Positions 50,509-61,957 are shown, numbered from the stretch's first letter. The stretch is DNA of 64,000 nucleotides from Pegethrix bostrychoides GSE-TBD4-15B (GCA_019359155.1 JAHHHV010000067.1:62001-126000), one strand, 5' to 3'. Numbers and translations are program-made. Notes: generated by a model from the sequence alone, not told the origin.

Positions 50509-51135
50509 TCACGGTATATTCCGCCATGCGGCCTCAAAGAAATCTAGCTCGCACTGCATGGCATAGCGATAGGTAGACTGCACCAGCGACGAGAGGCTGG
50601 CATATTGCTGAGCGAGAGCGGCAAGCTGTACAGTCAATGGCTCAAACTCTGGGCTGCTGTAGGTGCGAATCCAATCGCGATAGAGATGCGCTGGAATGCC
50701 GTTTTGAGCTAGCTCCTGCCCCAAAAAAGCGTAGAGCCGCATACAGGGCAGCATCGCCACCGCCGTCACGCCGACTTCCTGACTCCAGGCTGTCGCCAGC
50801 AGAAAGTCGGTATAGCGCCGAGTAGCCGCGCCGGGTTCAACCTGGTTGAGATCCACGTTCCACTCGGCAGCGTAGCTCTGATGCAGCTTCAGCTCTTGCA
50901 GCACGCCCCCAGCCAGCTCGTGAAAGATACTGAAGCCTTGCCAATCCGGGGCTTTGGCGGCGGCAATACTGTAGGCTCGCGCAAAGGCTTCCAGGAAAAA
51001 AGCATCCTGCCCGACATAGTAGGCAAAATTGGGCTGGGGCAAACTGCCGTCGCCAATGCCCTGCACAAATGGATGATTGAGGCAGGCCACAGCCAAGTCC
51101 TGATGCCTCTGCCAAAGATCTGCTGCAATTGACAT
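50509..51135 (-). CDS. tenA: TenA-family thiamine-salvage protein
   Basis: 208 residues from the ATG at 51135, the normal TenA length; a GTG at 51162 would add nine. The TenA active-site pattern is present: Asp44 in VGQDAFFLEAF, and the catalytic Cys131 in AMLPCMRLYAF. The terminal region includes FFEAAW with the conserved Glu. TenA hydrolyses aminopyrimidines or thiamine for salvage of the HMP moiety. No TPP riboswitch is visible upstream; the gene follows the prk terminator and may be read from its own start. Confidence 0.85.
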   Translation of the reverse strand: MSIAADLWQRHQDLAVACLNHPFVQGIGDGSLPQPNFAYYVGQDAFFLEAFARAYSIAAAKAPDWQGFSIFHELAGGVLQELKLHQSYAAEWNVDLNQVEPGAATRRYTDFLLATAWSQEVGVTAVAMLPCMRLYAFLGQELAQNGIPAHLYRDWIRTYSSPEFEPLTVQLAALAQQYASLSSLVQSTYRYAMQCELDFFEAAWRNIP

Positions 51136-51162
51136 GCCTGAATCCTCACGCGGAATCCTCAC

Positions 51163-51188
51163 AAAAAAGGGGGCTACAATACGCCCCC
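51163..51188 (-). terminator. Rho-independent terminator of prk
   Basis: On the minus strand GGGGGC (51188-51183) and GCCCCC (51174-51169) make a perfect six-pair stem with an eight-base loop, directly followed by six T. It ends prk transcription before tenA. Confidence 0.9.
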
Positions 51189-51229
51189 AGTTGATTTAGA
51201 TCAGATTGATTGGGAATTGATGGAATCAG

Positions 51230-52243
51230 CTAGTTGCTGACCGCTTTGGCAACCAGCTTGGCCTCACCGCCCACTAGCCGCTCGTAGACCGCTCGAATCT
51301 TCAAACCAACCAGCACTTGGAACAGTCCCGTGCCGTTTGTGGAGCCGGGATATTCTTTGTGATGCAGCAGCAGCTCGGTCATTTCGCCGTAGAACTTGGT
51401 CGAGGTGTTGCTGAGGTGGCTTTCGATGTAGATTAGCTCTTCTAGCTTGTCAAATTGGCCGTCTACTTCCAAGATCGAGACGCTGTTGCCGTAGTAGGCA
51501 TCGGGGCCGTAGTACATCCGGATGCCGGGGTAGGAGCAGGTGAGCTTGCGACCGCAGGGTGTCCAGTTGATGGTGGAGCCTTCGTCAAACAGATAGACCG
51601 GATCGTAGCCTTCCACATCATCTTTCTGCACCATCCGCACCCGCAGCACCTTGCGCTCGGTGTCGTTGGGGATCAGGTTAGTGGGCAGCACCTGGATCAC
51701 GGCATCCGCATATTGCTGCTGGGGGTCAATGAAGGCATCAAAGTCAGGGCGGCGCGAGTTAATTTGAGCCAGCACATCTTCGTAGGTATGGCCACGTTCG
51801 GCCATATCGCGCTGGATCTTCCAAGCAATTTTTACCTCGTCGTCAATGTCGAGGTAAACGCTGAAGTCGAGCAGGGCGCGCACTCGCTCGTCGTGCATCG
51901 GGTGCAGCCCTTCGATGACCACAATCGGCGTGGGCACAATCCGCTCCGGCGGGTCGATCAAGCCAGTCTCGTGGTTATAGATCGGCTTCATGATTTCCTG
52001 ACCGTTTTTGAGCGCGTTGATCTGCTCATACATCAGGTCAAAGTTGTTGGCTTTGGGGTTGAGCGCCGTCACGCCTGCCACCTTGCGCTGCTTGCGATCC
52101 AGACTGTGGTAGTCATCCAGGCAAATCACCGTCATCATCTCTTCGCCAAACAGGTCAATCAAGCGGCGAAGGAAAGTGGATTTGCCGCATCCGGAGTCTC
52201 CGGCAACGCCAATCAAAACCACGCGGTCTGGCTTACTGGTCAT
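51230..52243 (-). CDS. prk: Phosphoribulokinase
   Basis: 337 residues, the standard cyanobacterial length. P-loop GDSGCGKST (15-23), and the redox-regulated pair Cys19 and Cys41 (CLDDYH) used by thioredoxin. The second pair is in TPCGRKLTCSYPG. It phosphorylates ribulose 5-phosphate to make the Rubisco substrate in the Calvin cycle and is held inactive in the dark by CP12 and GAPDH. It is transcribed alone, away from petH, from the 470-base gap to its right, with a perfect terminator behind it. Confidence 0.96.
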   Translation of the reverse strand: MTSKPDRVVLIGVAGDSGCGKSTFLRRLIDLFGEEMMTVICLDDYHSLDRKQRKVAGVTALNPKANNFDLMYEQINALKNGQEIMKPIYNHETGLIDPPERIVPTPIVVIEGLHPMHDERVRALLDFSVYLDIDDEVKIAWKIQRDMAERGHTYEDVLAQINSRRPDFDAFIDPQQQYADAVIQVLPTNLIPNDTERKVLRVRMVQKDDVEGYDPVYLFDEGSTINWTPCGRKLTCSYPGIRMYYGPDAYYGNSVSILEVDGQFDKLEELIYIESHLSNTSTKFYGEMTELLLHHKEYPGSTNGTGLFQVLVGLKIRAVYERLVGGEAKLVAKAVSN

Positions 52244-53963
<1,720 letters not shown>

Positions 53964-53983
53964 GGCAGGACAGCTATTCAAGC

Positions 53984-54012
53984 AAACCAGGGGCTGCGGC
54001 TCCTGGTTTTTT
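53984..54012 (+). terminator. Rho-independent terminator of petH
   Basis: AACCAGGGGC and GCTCCTGGTT pair around a short loop and are followed by a T-run, 20 bases after the petH stop. Confidence 0.85.
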
Positions 54013-54047
54013 ATTGGCCGCGATGAGCCACCTCTCAGCTACAGTTC

Positions 54048-55046
54048 TCAGCTACAGTCGCGGTTGTTGGTTGAGCCATCCGGCATCTTGGTGCGGCAAA
54101 ATTTCGCGTCGCTCAAATTGGCTCCGCTCAAATTGGCTCCGCTCAAGTCAGCTCGCCGCAGATTCACGCCCGTCAAATTTGCGCCGCTGAGGTTGCTGTC
54201 GCTCAGGTCGGCTCTGGCCAGGATTGCGGCACTCAGGTTAACGCCGCTGAGGTTACTCTGACTGAGGTCGGCTTCGCCTAGATAGGCGCGGCTGAGATTG
54301 GCTCCGGTGAAGTTAATCACGCTCAAATCGGCTCCGCCTAGGTTGGCATCCTGCAAGTCGACCCGCGTCAGATCGGCGCGGGTCAAATTGGCTTTGGGCA
54401 GCGTAGCGCGGTTCAGATTGGCTTCTGAGAGGATGGCGTTGTTGAGATCTGCCCCGCCCAAATCTGCGCGCCGCAGATCGGCAGCGCGTAGGTTGGCGCG
54501 GGTGAGAATCGCGTCGCCCAGGTTGGCATCACGCAGGTTGGCCAGACTCAAATTGGCGCGGGTCAAATTGGCTTCGCTGAGGTTGACTCCTACCATGCTG
54601 GCCTCCTGGAAAATCGAATCTCCCAGGTAGGCACCGCTGAAGTCGGTTTCGGTCAGCTCGGCTTTGGTTAAGTTGACCTGGTTTAGAATCGCCTCGTCCA
54701 GATTTGCGCCGTTCAAGTTAGCCTGCGTCAGGTTAGCTTCGCTCAAAATCGCCCGCAGCAGGCTGGCATTCTGGAGGCTCGCCTCTCGCAGATTGGCTCC
54801 CCGCAGCGTCGCGTCTTCGAGCTTGGCTTGCTTTAGGTTGGCTTTCACCAAGCGCGCACCGTCCAAGTCGCACTTTTGGCAGGATTTGCTCTCCAGCAGC
54901 GCCTTCAGCCGGTTTGCCTGCTCCAGCCGCGTTGCCAAACCCAGCCCCGCCAGTCCGGCCAGAAAGCCGAAGAACAGCGTCAGGATGACGCAGGCGCGGA
55001 TATCTTTAGAGTCCAAGCGGCTGAATGGCAGCAGCACAATCCGCAT
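54048..55046 (-). CDS. Membrane-anchored pentapeptide-repeat protein
   Basis: 332 residues. A transmembrane helix (about 18-38) and a Cys pair (SCQKCDLDGA) precede more than 40 pentapeptides of the A(D/N)LxX type, such as ANLTQANLNGANLDEA. They form a right-handed quadrilateral helix; the role in cyanobacteria is mostly unknown. Its ATG overlaps the stop of the glycosyltransferase gene by one base (TAATG), so the pair is co-translated. The repeats make the DNA internally repetitive and prone to length variation. Confidence 0.9.
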   Translation of the reverse strand: MRIVLLPFSRLDSKDIRACVILTLFFGFLAGLAGLGLATRLEQANRLKALLESKSCQKCDLDGARLVKANLKQAKLEDATLRGANLREASLQNASLLRAILSEANLTQANLNGANLDEAILNQVNLTKAELTETDFSGAYLGDSIFQEASMVGVNLSEANLTRANLSLANLRDANLGDAILTRANLRAADLRRADLGGADLNNAILSEANLNRATLPKANLTRADLTRVDLQDANLGGADLSVINFTGANLSRAYLGEADLSQSNLSGVNLSAAILARADLSDSNLSGANLTGVNLRRADLSGANLSGANLSDAKFCRTKMPDGSTNNRDCS

Positions 55047-55957
55047 TATCCTCCCCAGACTTTTTGCAGCACCTGCTCTGGCGCAATATCCGCTAGTTGA
55101 TCGGTAGAAGACTTAATCCCCAAAAACTTGTCCTGCTGGGGCAGCAGCTTAGCCGGATCGGCAGCGCCAAACAGCACCAGCGTATAGACCTCCAGCGCCA
55201 CGGCCAGATGCATCGATGAGCCTTCGGTGCAGAGCATCAGATTTGCGCCCGCAATCAAAGCAGCCAGCTTGCCCAAGTCTTTGGGGTTGCTCACCTTCAC
55301 GCCCGGACAGCTCTGGCTCAGTGCCGCCACAAACTCGCGATTTTCGTCGCGTTGAATCAGCAGAATCGGAATTTCCGGCTGCTTCTGCTGCAAGTCCTGA
55401 ATAATTTGCTGCCAGCTGGCAATCGGGTAGTCGCTGCTGCCGTCGATCAGCACATAGCCCTCCAGCCCCAACCGCTGCCGCTCCGCCTGCGCCCAGTCCT
55501 GGTCAGATTTGGGAATCCGCAGCGCCAAATCAGGACAGGCCGTGCTGATCCCTAAGCCTTGCAGCAGGTCGTGATAGACCTGCGGCGCATATTGCTCGCT
55601 CTTTTTAGGGATGCGGCTGGTGAAGAAGTAGCCGTTGCCAAACCCGACTCTGGTGGGGATACCGGTGAGCCAGAGCAATAGCCCTGCGCCCGTGCCGCCC
55701 GCCGAGATTACTGCCTCGTAGTCGCGGTCGCGCAGAATGCCAAGCAGGTTGGCCCAGTCTGCTGGACTGTTGCGGTCTTTGAAGTCAAAGGTGAGCACGT
55801 CGTTGACTGAGCGTGAAATGCGATAGGCGGCTTTAGCACGCGGCTCAACCACCACGTCAAGCTCAGCATTTGGATAACCTTGCTGCAGGTCATCTAGGGT
55901 TGGGAAGAACAAAATCTGCTGCTCGATTCCGCCAGGGACAAGGGCTACTACTCTCAT
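55046..55957 (-). CDS. Family 9 glycosyltransferase (heptosyltransferase-like)
   Basis: 303 residues with the GT9 fold pattern: an N-terminal VVALVPGGIEQQILFFPTLD, the middle SAGGTGAGLLLWLTGIPTRV, and the donor-site region CTEGSSMHLAVALEVYTLVLFGA. Relatives transfer heptose to lipopolysaccharide. In cyanobacteria without heptose-type cores the donor is uncertain. It is the first gene of a two-gene unit with the pentapeptide-repeat protein. Confidence 0.85.
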   Translation of the reverse strand: MRVVALVPGGIEQQILFFPTLDDLQQGYPNAELDVVVEPRAKAAYRISRSVNDVLTFDFKDRNSPADWANLLGILRDRDYEAVISAGGTGAGLLLWLTGIPTRVGFGNGYFFTSRIPKKSEQYAPQVYHDLLQGLGISTACPDLALRIPKSDQDWAQAERQRLGLEGYVLIDGSSDYPIASWQQIIQDLQQKQPEIPILLIQRDENREFVAALSQSCPGVKVSNPKDLGKLAALIAGANLMLCTEGSSMHLAVALEVYTLVLFGAADPAKLLPQQDKFLGIKSSTDQLADIAPEQVLQKVWGG

Positions 55958-56174
55958 AGGATAGGGGCTGCAAAGATTTGAATCGATCGAAAGATCTAAC
56001 AGAAGCTGCTCACAAGATACGCTTACAAAACATACCGACAGAAGACCGATGCCTCGATTAACTTAGCAGGTCAGTGATGCATGTTCAACTATCCTACGAA
56101 CAGTTTGCAAAATCCCGTTTACAAAATCACTCTGAGAGCCGAATCTAAGAGCAGAAGCAGATAGCGAGAGCAGC

Positions 56175-56939
56175 TCAGCCTGCCGCTAAGGTCTGCGCCT
56201 CGACGGGGAGCAAATGCCCGTCCTGCACCCGCAGCACTCGGTCGGCGAACTGGGCGATAGTCGGGTTGTGGGTGGCCATAATCAGGGTGCGGCCTGCCTG
56301 CTGGGTCAGGTTGAGCAGCAGCTTTAGCACCAGCTTTCCCGTTTCTTCATCTAGGTTGCCCGTCGGCTCGTCGGCCAAAATTAGCGAAGGGTTATGGGCT
56401 AGGGCACGGGCAATGGCAACGCGCTGCTGCTGTCCGCCTGAGAGCCGATCGGGGTAGCTGTCTTGGCGGTCGGCCAGCTCAACCTGCCGCAGCATCTGCA
56501 TCGCCGACTGCTGCGCCTGCCCAAATGACTGTCCGGCTAGCTCTTGGGGCAGCGTCACGTTTTCTAGGACGGTGAGCGTCGGAATTAGGTTAAAGAACTG
56601 GAAGACAAAGCCAATCTGGTCGCGTCGAATCAGCGTCCGGGAGCGCTCGTCTAGCTCGGTGATGGGCTGACCGTTGACGCGAATGCTGCCTGCCGAGGGC
56701 TGGTCGATACCGCTAATTAGGTTGAGCAGGGTGCTTTTGCCGCTGCCGCTATGCCCTAGCAGCACAATAAACTCGCCCGGACTGAAGGTGAGATTGACCT
56801 GATCGAGTACGGTGCGGAGCTGATCGCCCTCTTGATATTGCTTCGACAGGCTGGTAATTTCGACGAGCGCACCAGTTTTGGACGGCTGGCTAGCTGGTTG
56901 ATTAACTGGTTGATTAGTTGGGGGCGGCGAGACTGACAT
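56175..56939 (-). CDS. ABC transporter ATP-binding protein (LolD/MacB/DevA type)
   Basis: 254 residues. Walker [10 protein letters not shown], the signature [15 protein letters not shown], Walker [13 protein letters not shown], and H-loop ATHN. The short Pro/Gln start (about 1-24) is unusual and has a repeated NQPxxQP pattern. LolD/MacB/DevA-type ATPases work with FtsX-like permeases in export of lipoproteins, glycolipids or drugs. No permease gene is adjacent on this strand within the window, so the partner is coded elsewhere. Confidence 0.9.
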   Translation of the reverse strand: MSVSPPPTNQPVNQPASQPSKTGALVEITSLSKQYQEGDQLRTVLDQVNLTFSPGEFIVLLGHSGSGKSTLLNLISGIDQPSAGSIRVNGQPITELDERSRTLIRRDQIGFVFQFFNLIPTLTVLENVTLPQELAGQSFGQAQQSAMQMLRQVELADRQDSYPDRLSGGQQQRVAIARALAHNPSLILADEPTGNLDEETGKLVLKLLLNLTQQAGRTLIMATHNPTIAQFADRVLRVQDGHLLPVEAQTLAAG

Positions 56940-56998
56940 AGCGGCGGGTTTGATGGCTTACATGCTTCATTGTAGTCTGGCTGCTAACCCCCAGCCTG

Positions 56999-58303
56999 CT
57001 AACGATAATCAGCCGTCTGGACGTCTCGCAGGCGGGCTTCGGGGCGCTGGAAGCGGTCAAGCTGCGCTTCAAAAAACTTGCGGTTGGCCATCAGGTGCTC
57101 TGGGTTGGGGTCGTCCAGCTTGTAGAGGAGCGCTTCCCGCAGCGCCTGAATTACCGCAGAAGTGACGCAGTACATGGAGCGCTGGAAGCTAACCGCCAGC
57201 TGAACCAGCATGTCATCTTCACCCCGGCAATGCTGCTTGTAGTAGTCCACCAGATAGGGCGGCAGAAAATGCAGCATATCTTGCGCCAGCAGCGTCGGCG
57301 GAATTCCGGCTGTACCAACCGGGAACTTGTCGGCATAGAGTACGCCGTAATGAAAGTCTTTCTGCTCGGCTGGAACCTGCTTGGCCTGAGCGTTGTAGGA
57401 CTTAGTGCCCCGGAACGGCGAGGTGCGATAAAACACAGACTCAACGTAGGGCAAAGCCGCTTCGTAGAGCCACATAAAGCCCTTAGACTTGGGAATAATC
57501 TCGATGCATTCGCCATTGATGTAGAGGTGATGATAGATCGGTCGTCCGGCCATTGCGAAAATGCCGTTGACCAAGAAATTCATCGCATCTGGCACGCTGG
57601 CAATCTTGCCCTCGTCATACAGATCAGACATTTCGAAGAACACTGGAGCCATCACCTCCCAGAACAGCCCTAGATTCGAGTAGTAGGACAGCTGACGCAC
57701 CTGCTCAATGAACAGTTCGGGGAAGGCTTTGTAGAGTGCCTGCATCGCCGGATTGTTCTTGAAATAGGCTTGAATCGCCCGATCCGCATTCTGACGATAT
57801 TCCTCGCTATCGAGATAAGCATCAAACTGCCCCATGCCCATATCGCGCCCGTGCCAGAGCATGGCTCGCATACATTCTTCCGCAAACTCCATGTTCACGC
57901 GATCATGATAGAGATGATGCAGCAGCCGAGGCAGCTTCGACTTCAGCTCGCCTTTCTGCATAAACTCCAGCAGCTCCGGGTGAGCACTGCCCGTGCCGCG
58001 CCAGATTCGCAGATCGGCCTCGTCGCCTGCATAGTGATTCTGGCGCTGAAGATATTCGTCAGAAATAAAATACTTGAAAAACGGCAGTGGATTTAGAAAT
58101 ACCTGCTCAGCAATATAGAGCAAATCGCGCCAGTAGAAATCCATCGGCACCGCATAGGCCTTGTAAAGCCCAATAATCTGCATCAGGTTTTCGGGGCTGT
58201 CGGGCAGCATCGCACCGCCTGCTTCTAGGCGATGGATAATCTCGGCAAACTCATGCGTTGAAGGCGGCAGCGTTGGGCGAGGTACGGTGAGAGTTGCAGT
58301 CAT
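56999..58303 (-). CDS. cupA: CO2 hydration protein of a CO2-uptake NDH-1 complex
   Basis: 434 residues, soluble. The sequence is typical of the cyanobacterial Cup (Chp) family: HEFAEIIHRLEAGG, PMDFYWRDLLYIAEQVFLNP, NLGLFWEVMAPVFFEMSDLYDEG and HHLYINGECIEIIP. Cup proteins bind the cytoplasmic face of a special NDH-1 complex and convert CO2 to bicarbonate using its proton pumping. The length and the gene order after ndhF and ndhD favour CupA (inducible form) over CupB, but this was not confirmed by alignment. No cupS follows. Confidence 0.8.
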   Translation of the reverse strand: MTATLTVPRPTLPPSTHEFAEIIHRLEAGGAMLPDSPENLMQIIGLYKAYAVPMDFYWRDLLYIAEQVFLNPLPFFKYFISDEYLQRQNHYAGDEADLRIWRGTGSAHPELLEFMQKGELKSKLPRLLHHLYHDRVNMEFAEECMRAMLWHGRDMGMGQFDAYLDSEEYRQNADRAIQAYFKNNPAMQALYKAFPELFIEQVRQLSYYSNLGLFWEVMAPVFFEMSDLYDEGKIASVPDAMNFLVNGIFAMAGRPIYHHLYINGECIEIIPKSKGFMWLYEAALPYVESVFYRTSPFRGTKSYNAQAKQVPAEQKDFHYGVLYADKFPVGTAGIPPTLLAQDMLHFLPPYLVDYYKQHCRGEDDMLVQLAVSFQRSMYCVTSAVIQALREALLYKLDDPNPEHLMANRKFFEAQLDRFQRPEARLRDVQTADYR

Positions 58304-58338
58304 GATGATTCTCTGATGATAGGTATTACAACGAGAAA

Positions 58339-59883
58339 TTATTTAGATTGAACAAGATTAGATACGGCAGATTTCAGCTCTGGAGGCGCAGCAGGCAAGA
58401 CCGCAATCTGCTGTTCCAGCGCTAGGGGCACTGCCGCAACCAGTGCCGTCGAACTCGACTCGACCCATTTCACCAGCCAGGTCGGCTGCACGCCCAAAAA
58501 CACAATCAAAGCCGTCAGCAGCAGGGCAGGCAGGCGTTCCTCAAACTGCACCTGCGGGTAGTAAGCCGTTTTGGTATCCAGCCGCCCAAAGCAGGTGCGG
58601 TTCAGCAGAATCACAAAGTAAACAGCGGTCAAGCCGGTGCCCACCACGCCCACCAGTGTTTGGACTGGAAAGGCGCTGTAGCTGCCCTGGAAAATCAAAA
58701 ACTCAGCCACAAAGCCCGCCAAGCCCGGAATTCCAGCGCTCGCCATCGCCCCTAGAATCAGCAGCGAGGCAATCGAGGGCAGCCCCCGGATCGGGTTGAG
58801 CAGCCCGTTCAGCACGTCCAGCTCCCGGCTGCCAACTTTTTGCTCAACAATTCCCACTAAATTAAACAGAATGGCCAGAATCAAGCCGTGCGCCACCATC
58901 TGCGACATGGCCCCAACCAGCGCCAGCGGAGTCAGTGCCGCAGCCCCCAGCAGGATATAGCCCATATGCCCAATCGAACTGTAAGCGACCATCCGCTTGA
59001 TGTCTTTCTGGGCAATTGCCGCCATCGCTCCGTAGAGAATACTGACGGCACCCCAAGTGGCCAGCACCGGAGCCAGCACCGACCAGGCTGCGGGAAACAG
59101 CCCCAGCCCAAACCGCAGAATGCCGTAAGCCCCTAGCTTTGCCAGCACGCCGCCCAGCAAAATGGTGACGGGTGTGGAAGCCTCAACGTAGGTATCAGGC
59201 AACCAGGTATGGAACGGCACCAGCGGCATTTTGATGCCAAAGCCCACCAGCAGCACCGCCAGCAGCAGGACTTGCAGGTTCATCGGCAGGGTCTGCCCCA
59301 AGGCCGCCACGTAGCTAAAGTTGGCGCTGCCCGTCAGCCAAATCAGCCCCAAAAAGCCCGCTAAAATCAGCGCCCCGGAGATTGCCGTATAGATCAAAAA
59401 CTTGATCGCCGCATAGCCGCGCTTCTCGCCACCCCAAATTGAGATGAGCAGATAGAACGGCACCAGCTCCAGCTCGTAAAACAGGAAAAACAGCAGCAGA
59501 TTTTGGGCGAGGAATGCTCCGGCGACTCCGCCGCAGATCAGCAAAATCATCGCATAGAACAGTCGAGGCCGCTCAGTATTCTCAGAGGCGCTGAGCAGGG
59601 CAATCCAGGTGAGCAGACTGTTAATCCCTAGCATCACCAGCGCCAGTCCGTCCATCGCCAGCTCGTAGTTCATCCCCAGTGTTTCAATCCAGGGTAGATA
59701 TTCACGCAGTTGCAAGGTGGGACTGCTCAAATCAAACTGCGTGAATAGCCAGATGCTCCAGAGTAGCGTCACACCGACAACGGTCAGAGCAGCATTGCGA
59801 ATCTGGCGCGGCGGTACAGCAGCAGGCAAAAATCCAATTACGGCGGCTCCCAGAATGGGTAGCCAAATTAGAACGCTTAGCAT
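58339..59883 (-). CDS. ndhD3: NDH-1 subunit D of the CO2-uptake complex (NdhD3-like)
   Basis: 514 residues, about 14 transmembrane helices, with the proton-antiporter signatures FFLFYELELVPFYLL and GFGIKMPLVPFHTWLPDTYVEA. Conserved Glu and Lys residues of the pump are visible in these. Together with NdhF and the Cup protein it forms the distal part of NDH-1MS, which drives CO2 uptake. It lies between the ndhF and cup genes, 65 and 36 bases apart, as an operon. The D3 (rather than D4) assignment is tentative. Confidence 0.82.
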   Translation of the reverse strand: MLSVLIWLPILGAAVIGFLPAAVPPRQIRNAALTVVGVTLLWSIWLFTQFDLSSPTLQLREYLPWIETLGMNYELAMDGLALVMLGINSLLTWIALLSASENTERPRLFYAMILLICGGVAGAFLAQNLLLFFLFYELELVPFYLLISIWGGEKRGYAAIKFLIYTAISGALILAGFLGLIWLTGSANFSYVAALGQTLPMNLQVLLLAVLLVGFGIKMPLVPFHTWLPDTYVEASTPVTILLGGVLAKLGAYGILRFGLGLFPAAWSVLAPVLATWGAVSILYGAMAAIAQKDIKRMVAYSSIGHMGYILLGAAALTPLALVGAMSQMVAHGLILAILFNLVGIVEQKVGSRELDVLNGLLNPIRGLPSIASLLILGAMASAGIPGLAGFVAEFLIFQGSYSAFPVQTLVGVVGTGLTAVYFVILLNRTCFGRLDTKTAYYPQVQFEERLPALLLTALIVFLGVQPTWLVKWVESSSTALVAAVPLALEQQIAVLPAAPPELKSAVSNLVQSK

Positions 59884-59947
59884 AAGACAGCGGGATAATA
59901 AAGTGAATCAAAAAGAGTGTTTTGAAGTTGTACTGAGCCAGTGAGGC

Positions 59948-61843
59948 TTAACCCAGATGCAGCCAGCTAGTTGCCAGCGCTACGAAATCGTTGGTAATCG
60001 CCAGGTTGGAGAGAATTGACCAGCTCAGCCAAAGCGCCGTGATAACTAGGCCAATCGCAATGGTGAGCGCATAGAACTGCGTCTGGCCAGAGTTGCCATA
60101 CTTCAGCGCCTCGCCACCAAAAATCGAAGAGAGGCCGACAAAATTCACCAGACCGTCTACCACATAGCGATCCAGCCAGTCGGTAATCCGGGAGACGATA
60201 TCGACGCTGCCCACGACGCTGGAGCGATAGAGCTTGGGGGTGTAGAAGTCGTAGGCGAACAGATCTTGCAGCGGCTTCCAGGGCAGCACCACAGGCTTTT
60301 TTACCGAGCCGCCCACATAGACTACCGCCCCCAAGCTGATCCCAAAAATGCTCGACCAGGTGATCAGTAGCGCCAAATCTTTGCTGACCGTCATCCAGTC
60401 GGGCAACAGCGACAGGCTGCTCAAAATCATCGGCAGATGCAGCACAAACCCAGCCAAAAGCGTCATCGGCAGCGTCACCGCCCAGAGGTTTTCAGGCGAG
60501 CGTACCGTCATCGGCTGAACGCTGCCCGCGAACACCAAGCCAAAGGTGCGAGTTATGCTAAAAGCCGCCAGCGCGTTGATCAGCAGCAGCAGCCCCACCA
60601 GCCCCGGACTGCTTTTCCAGAGTCCGTCCGTCAGCGCCAGCATTGCCCAAAACCCGCCCAGCGGCGGCAGTGCTACTAGCCCCAACGCCCCAAAGACGAA
60701 CGAAAGTCCGGTGATCGGTCGGCGGCTCCATAGCCCGCCTAGCTGCGTTAAGTCCTGCGTAATATTGTTGAGCACAATTGACCCCGCACTCGCCACCAGC
60801 GTCGCCATCGCCACTGCATGACACAAGACAATCAGCAGCGCTGCCTGGGACTGTCCGGCTCCCACCGCAATAAACACGATGCCCATGTAGGCGCTGACCA
60901 GATAGGACAGCGAGCGTTTGATGTCGATTTGGGCAATTGCAATCAGCGTGCCGCCAATCGCCGTCACCGCTCCCACCGCAATCGTGGCAATCTGCACCGT
61001 GGGCGAGAGTTCTAGAACGGGCTGGAGCTTCACCAGCACCCAGGCTCCAGTTGCTACCACCACCGAGTTCCGCAAAATCGTGCTGGGCAGCGGCCCTTCC
61101 ATCGCCTCATCGAGCCAGAGGTGCAGCGGAAACTGGGCACATTTGCCCATTGGCCCTGCTAAGAGTGCCAGCCCCACCAGCGTGATTAGATTGGGGTCAA
61201 CCTGAGCGGTTTCAGCCCAAACAGCCAGCTCGCTGTAGTCCCAGGTATGCGCCAGCGGATAGATGGCCAGCACGCCCATCAGCAGGAACAGGTCGCCCAC
61301 CCGCTTAGTCAAGAAAGCATCGCGCGCCCCGGTCACGACGAGCGACTGGTTAAACCAGATGCCGATTAACAGGTATGTGCCCAGGGTCAAGATCTCAAGA
61401 ATGATATAGCTGAAGAATAGCGAGTCGGTCAGCACCAGCGCGCAGAGTCCAGCTTCAAACAGCGCCAGCATGGCGTAAAATCTTGCCCAGCCCCAGTCCA
61501 TCTCTAGATAGCCAATCGCGTAGATCTGAGCCAGGAAATTCAGGCCAATCACCAAGATGCAGGCACCCATTGCCAACGCCGAAATTTCTAGAGGTAGCGA
61601 TAGATTGAAGCCAGCCACGCTAAGCCAGGAAAAGTTTAAATGCAGGGCAGGCTGATTCAGCAGCGACGGCAGCGCTGAAACTGCGTGAATTAGCGCTATG
61701 AATGTCGTAACTGCGTTGAGATAGCCTGCGGGTCTAGGGCCAGTGCGGCGGGTAATGGCCGGGAACCAGAGCGTCGAGAGCAGCATTCCGATAAACGGAT
61801 AGCAGGGAATTAACCAGGCAGTCTGGGCAAACCACTGAGACAT
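59948..61843 (-). CDS. ndhF3: NDH-1 subunit F of the CO2-uptake complex (NdhF3-like)
   Basis: 631 residues from the ATG at 61843, which has GAGGA eight bases before it; a TTG at 61858 would add five. About 15 transmembrane helices and NdhF/NuoL signatures such as GKCAQFPLHLWLDEAMEGPLP. The start WLIPCYPFIGMLLSTLWFPA followed by TGPRPAGY is typical of the CO2-uptake-type NdhF. It has a long amphipathic C-terminus with a final membrane anchor. First gene of the leftward operon, with two inverted repeats in the upstream region. Confidence 0.85.
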   Translation of the reverse strand: MSQWFAQTAWLIPCYPFIGMLLSTLWFPAITRRTGPRPAGYLNAVTTFIALIHAVSALPSLLNQPALHLNFSWLSVAGFNLSLPLEISALAMGACILVIGLNFLAQIYAIGYLEMDWGWARFYAMLALFEAGLCALVLTDSLFFSYIILEILTLGTYLLIGIWFNQSLVVTGARDAFLTKRVGDLFLLMGVLAIYPLAHTWDYSELAVWAETAQVDPNLITLVGLALLAGPMGKCAQFPLHLWLDEAMEGPLPSTILRNSVVVATGAWVLVKLQPVLELSPTVQIATIAVGAVTAIGGTLIAIAQIDIKRSLSYLVSAYMGIVFIAVGAGQSQAALLIVLCHAVAMATLVASAGSIVLNNITQDLTQLGGLWSRRPITGLSFVFGALGLVALPPLGGFWAMLALTDGLWKSSPGLVGLLLLINALAAFSITRTFGLVFAGSVQPMTVRSPENLWAVTLPMTLLAGFVLHLPMILSSLSLLPDWMTVSKDLALLITWSSIFGISLGAVVYVGGSVKKPVVLPWKPLQDLFAYDFYTPKLYRSSVVGSVDIVSRITDWLDRYVVDGLVNFVGLSSIFGGEALKYGNSGQTQFYALTIAIGLVITALWLSWSILSNLAITNDFVALATSWLHLG

Positions 61844-61898
61844 GGACAGATTCCTCAAAAACGCGCCAAATTAAGCTAGGACGGGATCTCGCTTTTCT

Positions 61899-61914
61899 AT
61901 AGATTAAAATCTAT
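61899..61914. promoter_or_regulatory. 7-bp inverted repeat upstream of ndhF
   Basis: ATAGATT and AATCTAT are perfect complements with AA between, 55-70 bases upstream of the ndhF start. Low-CO2-inducible NDH-1 operons are controlled by LysR-type regulators (NdhR/CcmR), which bind AT-rich palindromes in this position. Confidence 0.5.
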
Positions 61915-61931
61915 GGTTTTGATGGAGTTTC

Positions 61932-61957
61932 ATAGTCTTTTATCTATGTAAGACTAT
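61932..61957. promoter_or_regulatory. 8-bp inverted repeat upstream of ndhF
   Basis: ATAGTCTT (61932-61939) and AAGACTAT (61950-61957) are perfect complements with a ten-base spacer. It lies about 90-115 bases upstream of the ndhF ATG, where a LysR-type regulator would bind. No regulator gene is adjacent. Confidence 0.55.

Noticed and set aside
54048-55107. Plus-strand Leu/Arg/Ala-rich frames opposite the pentapeptide gene
   Set aside because: Periodic shadows produced by the pentapeptide repeats.
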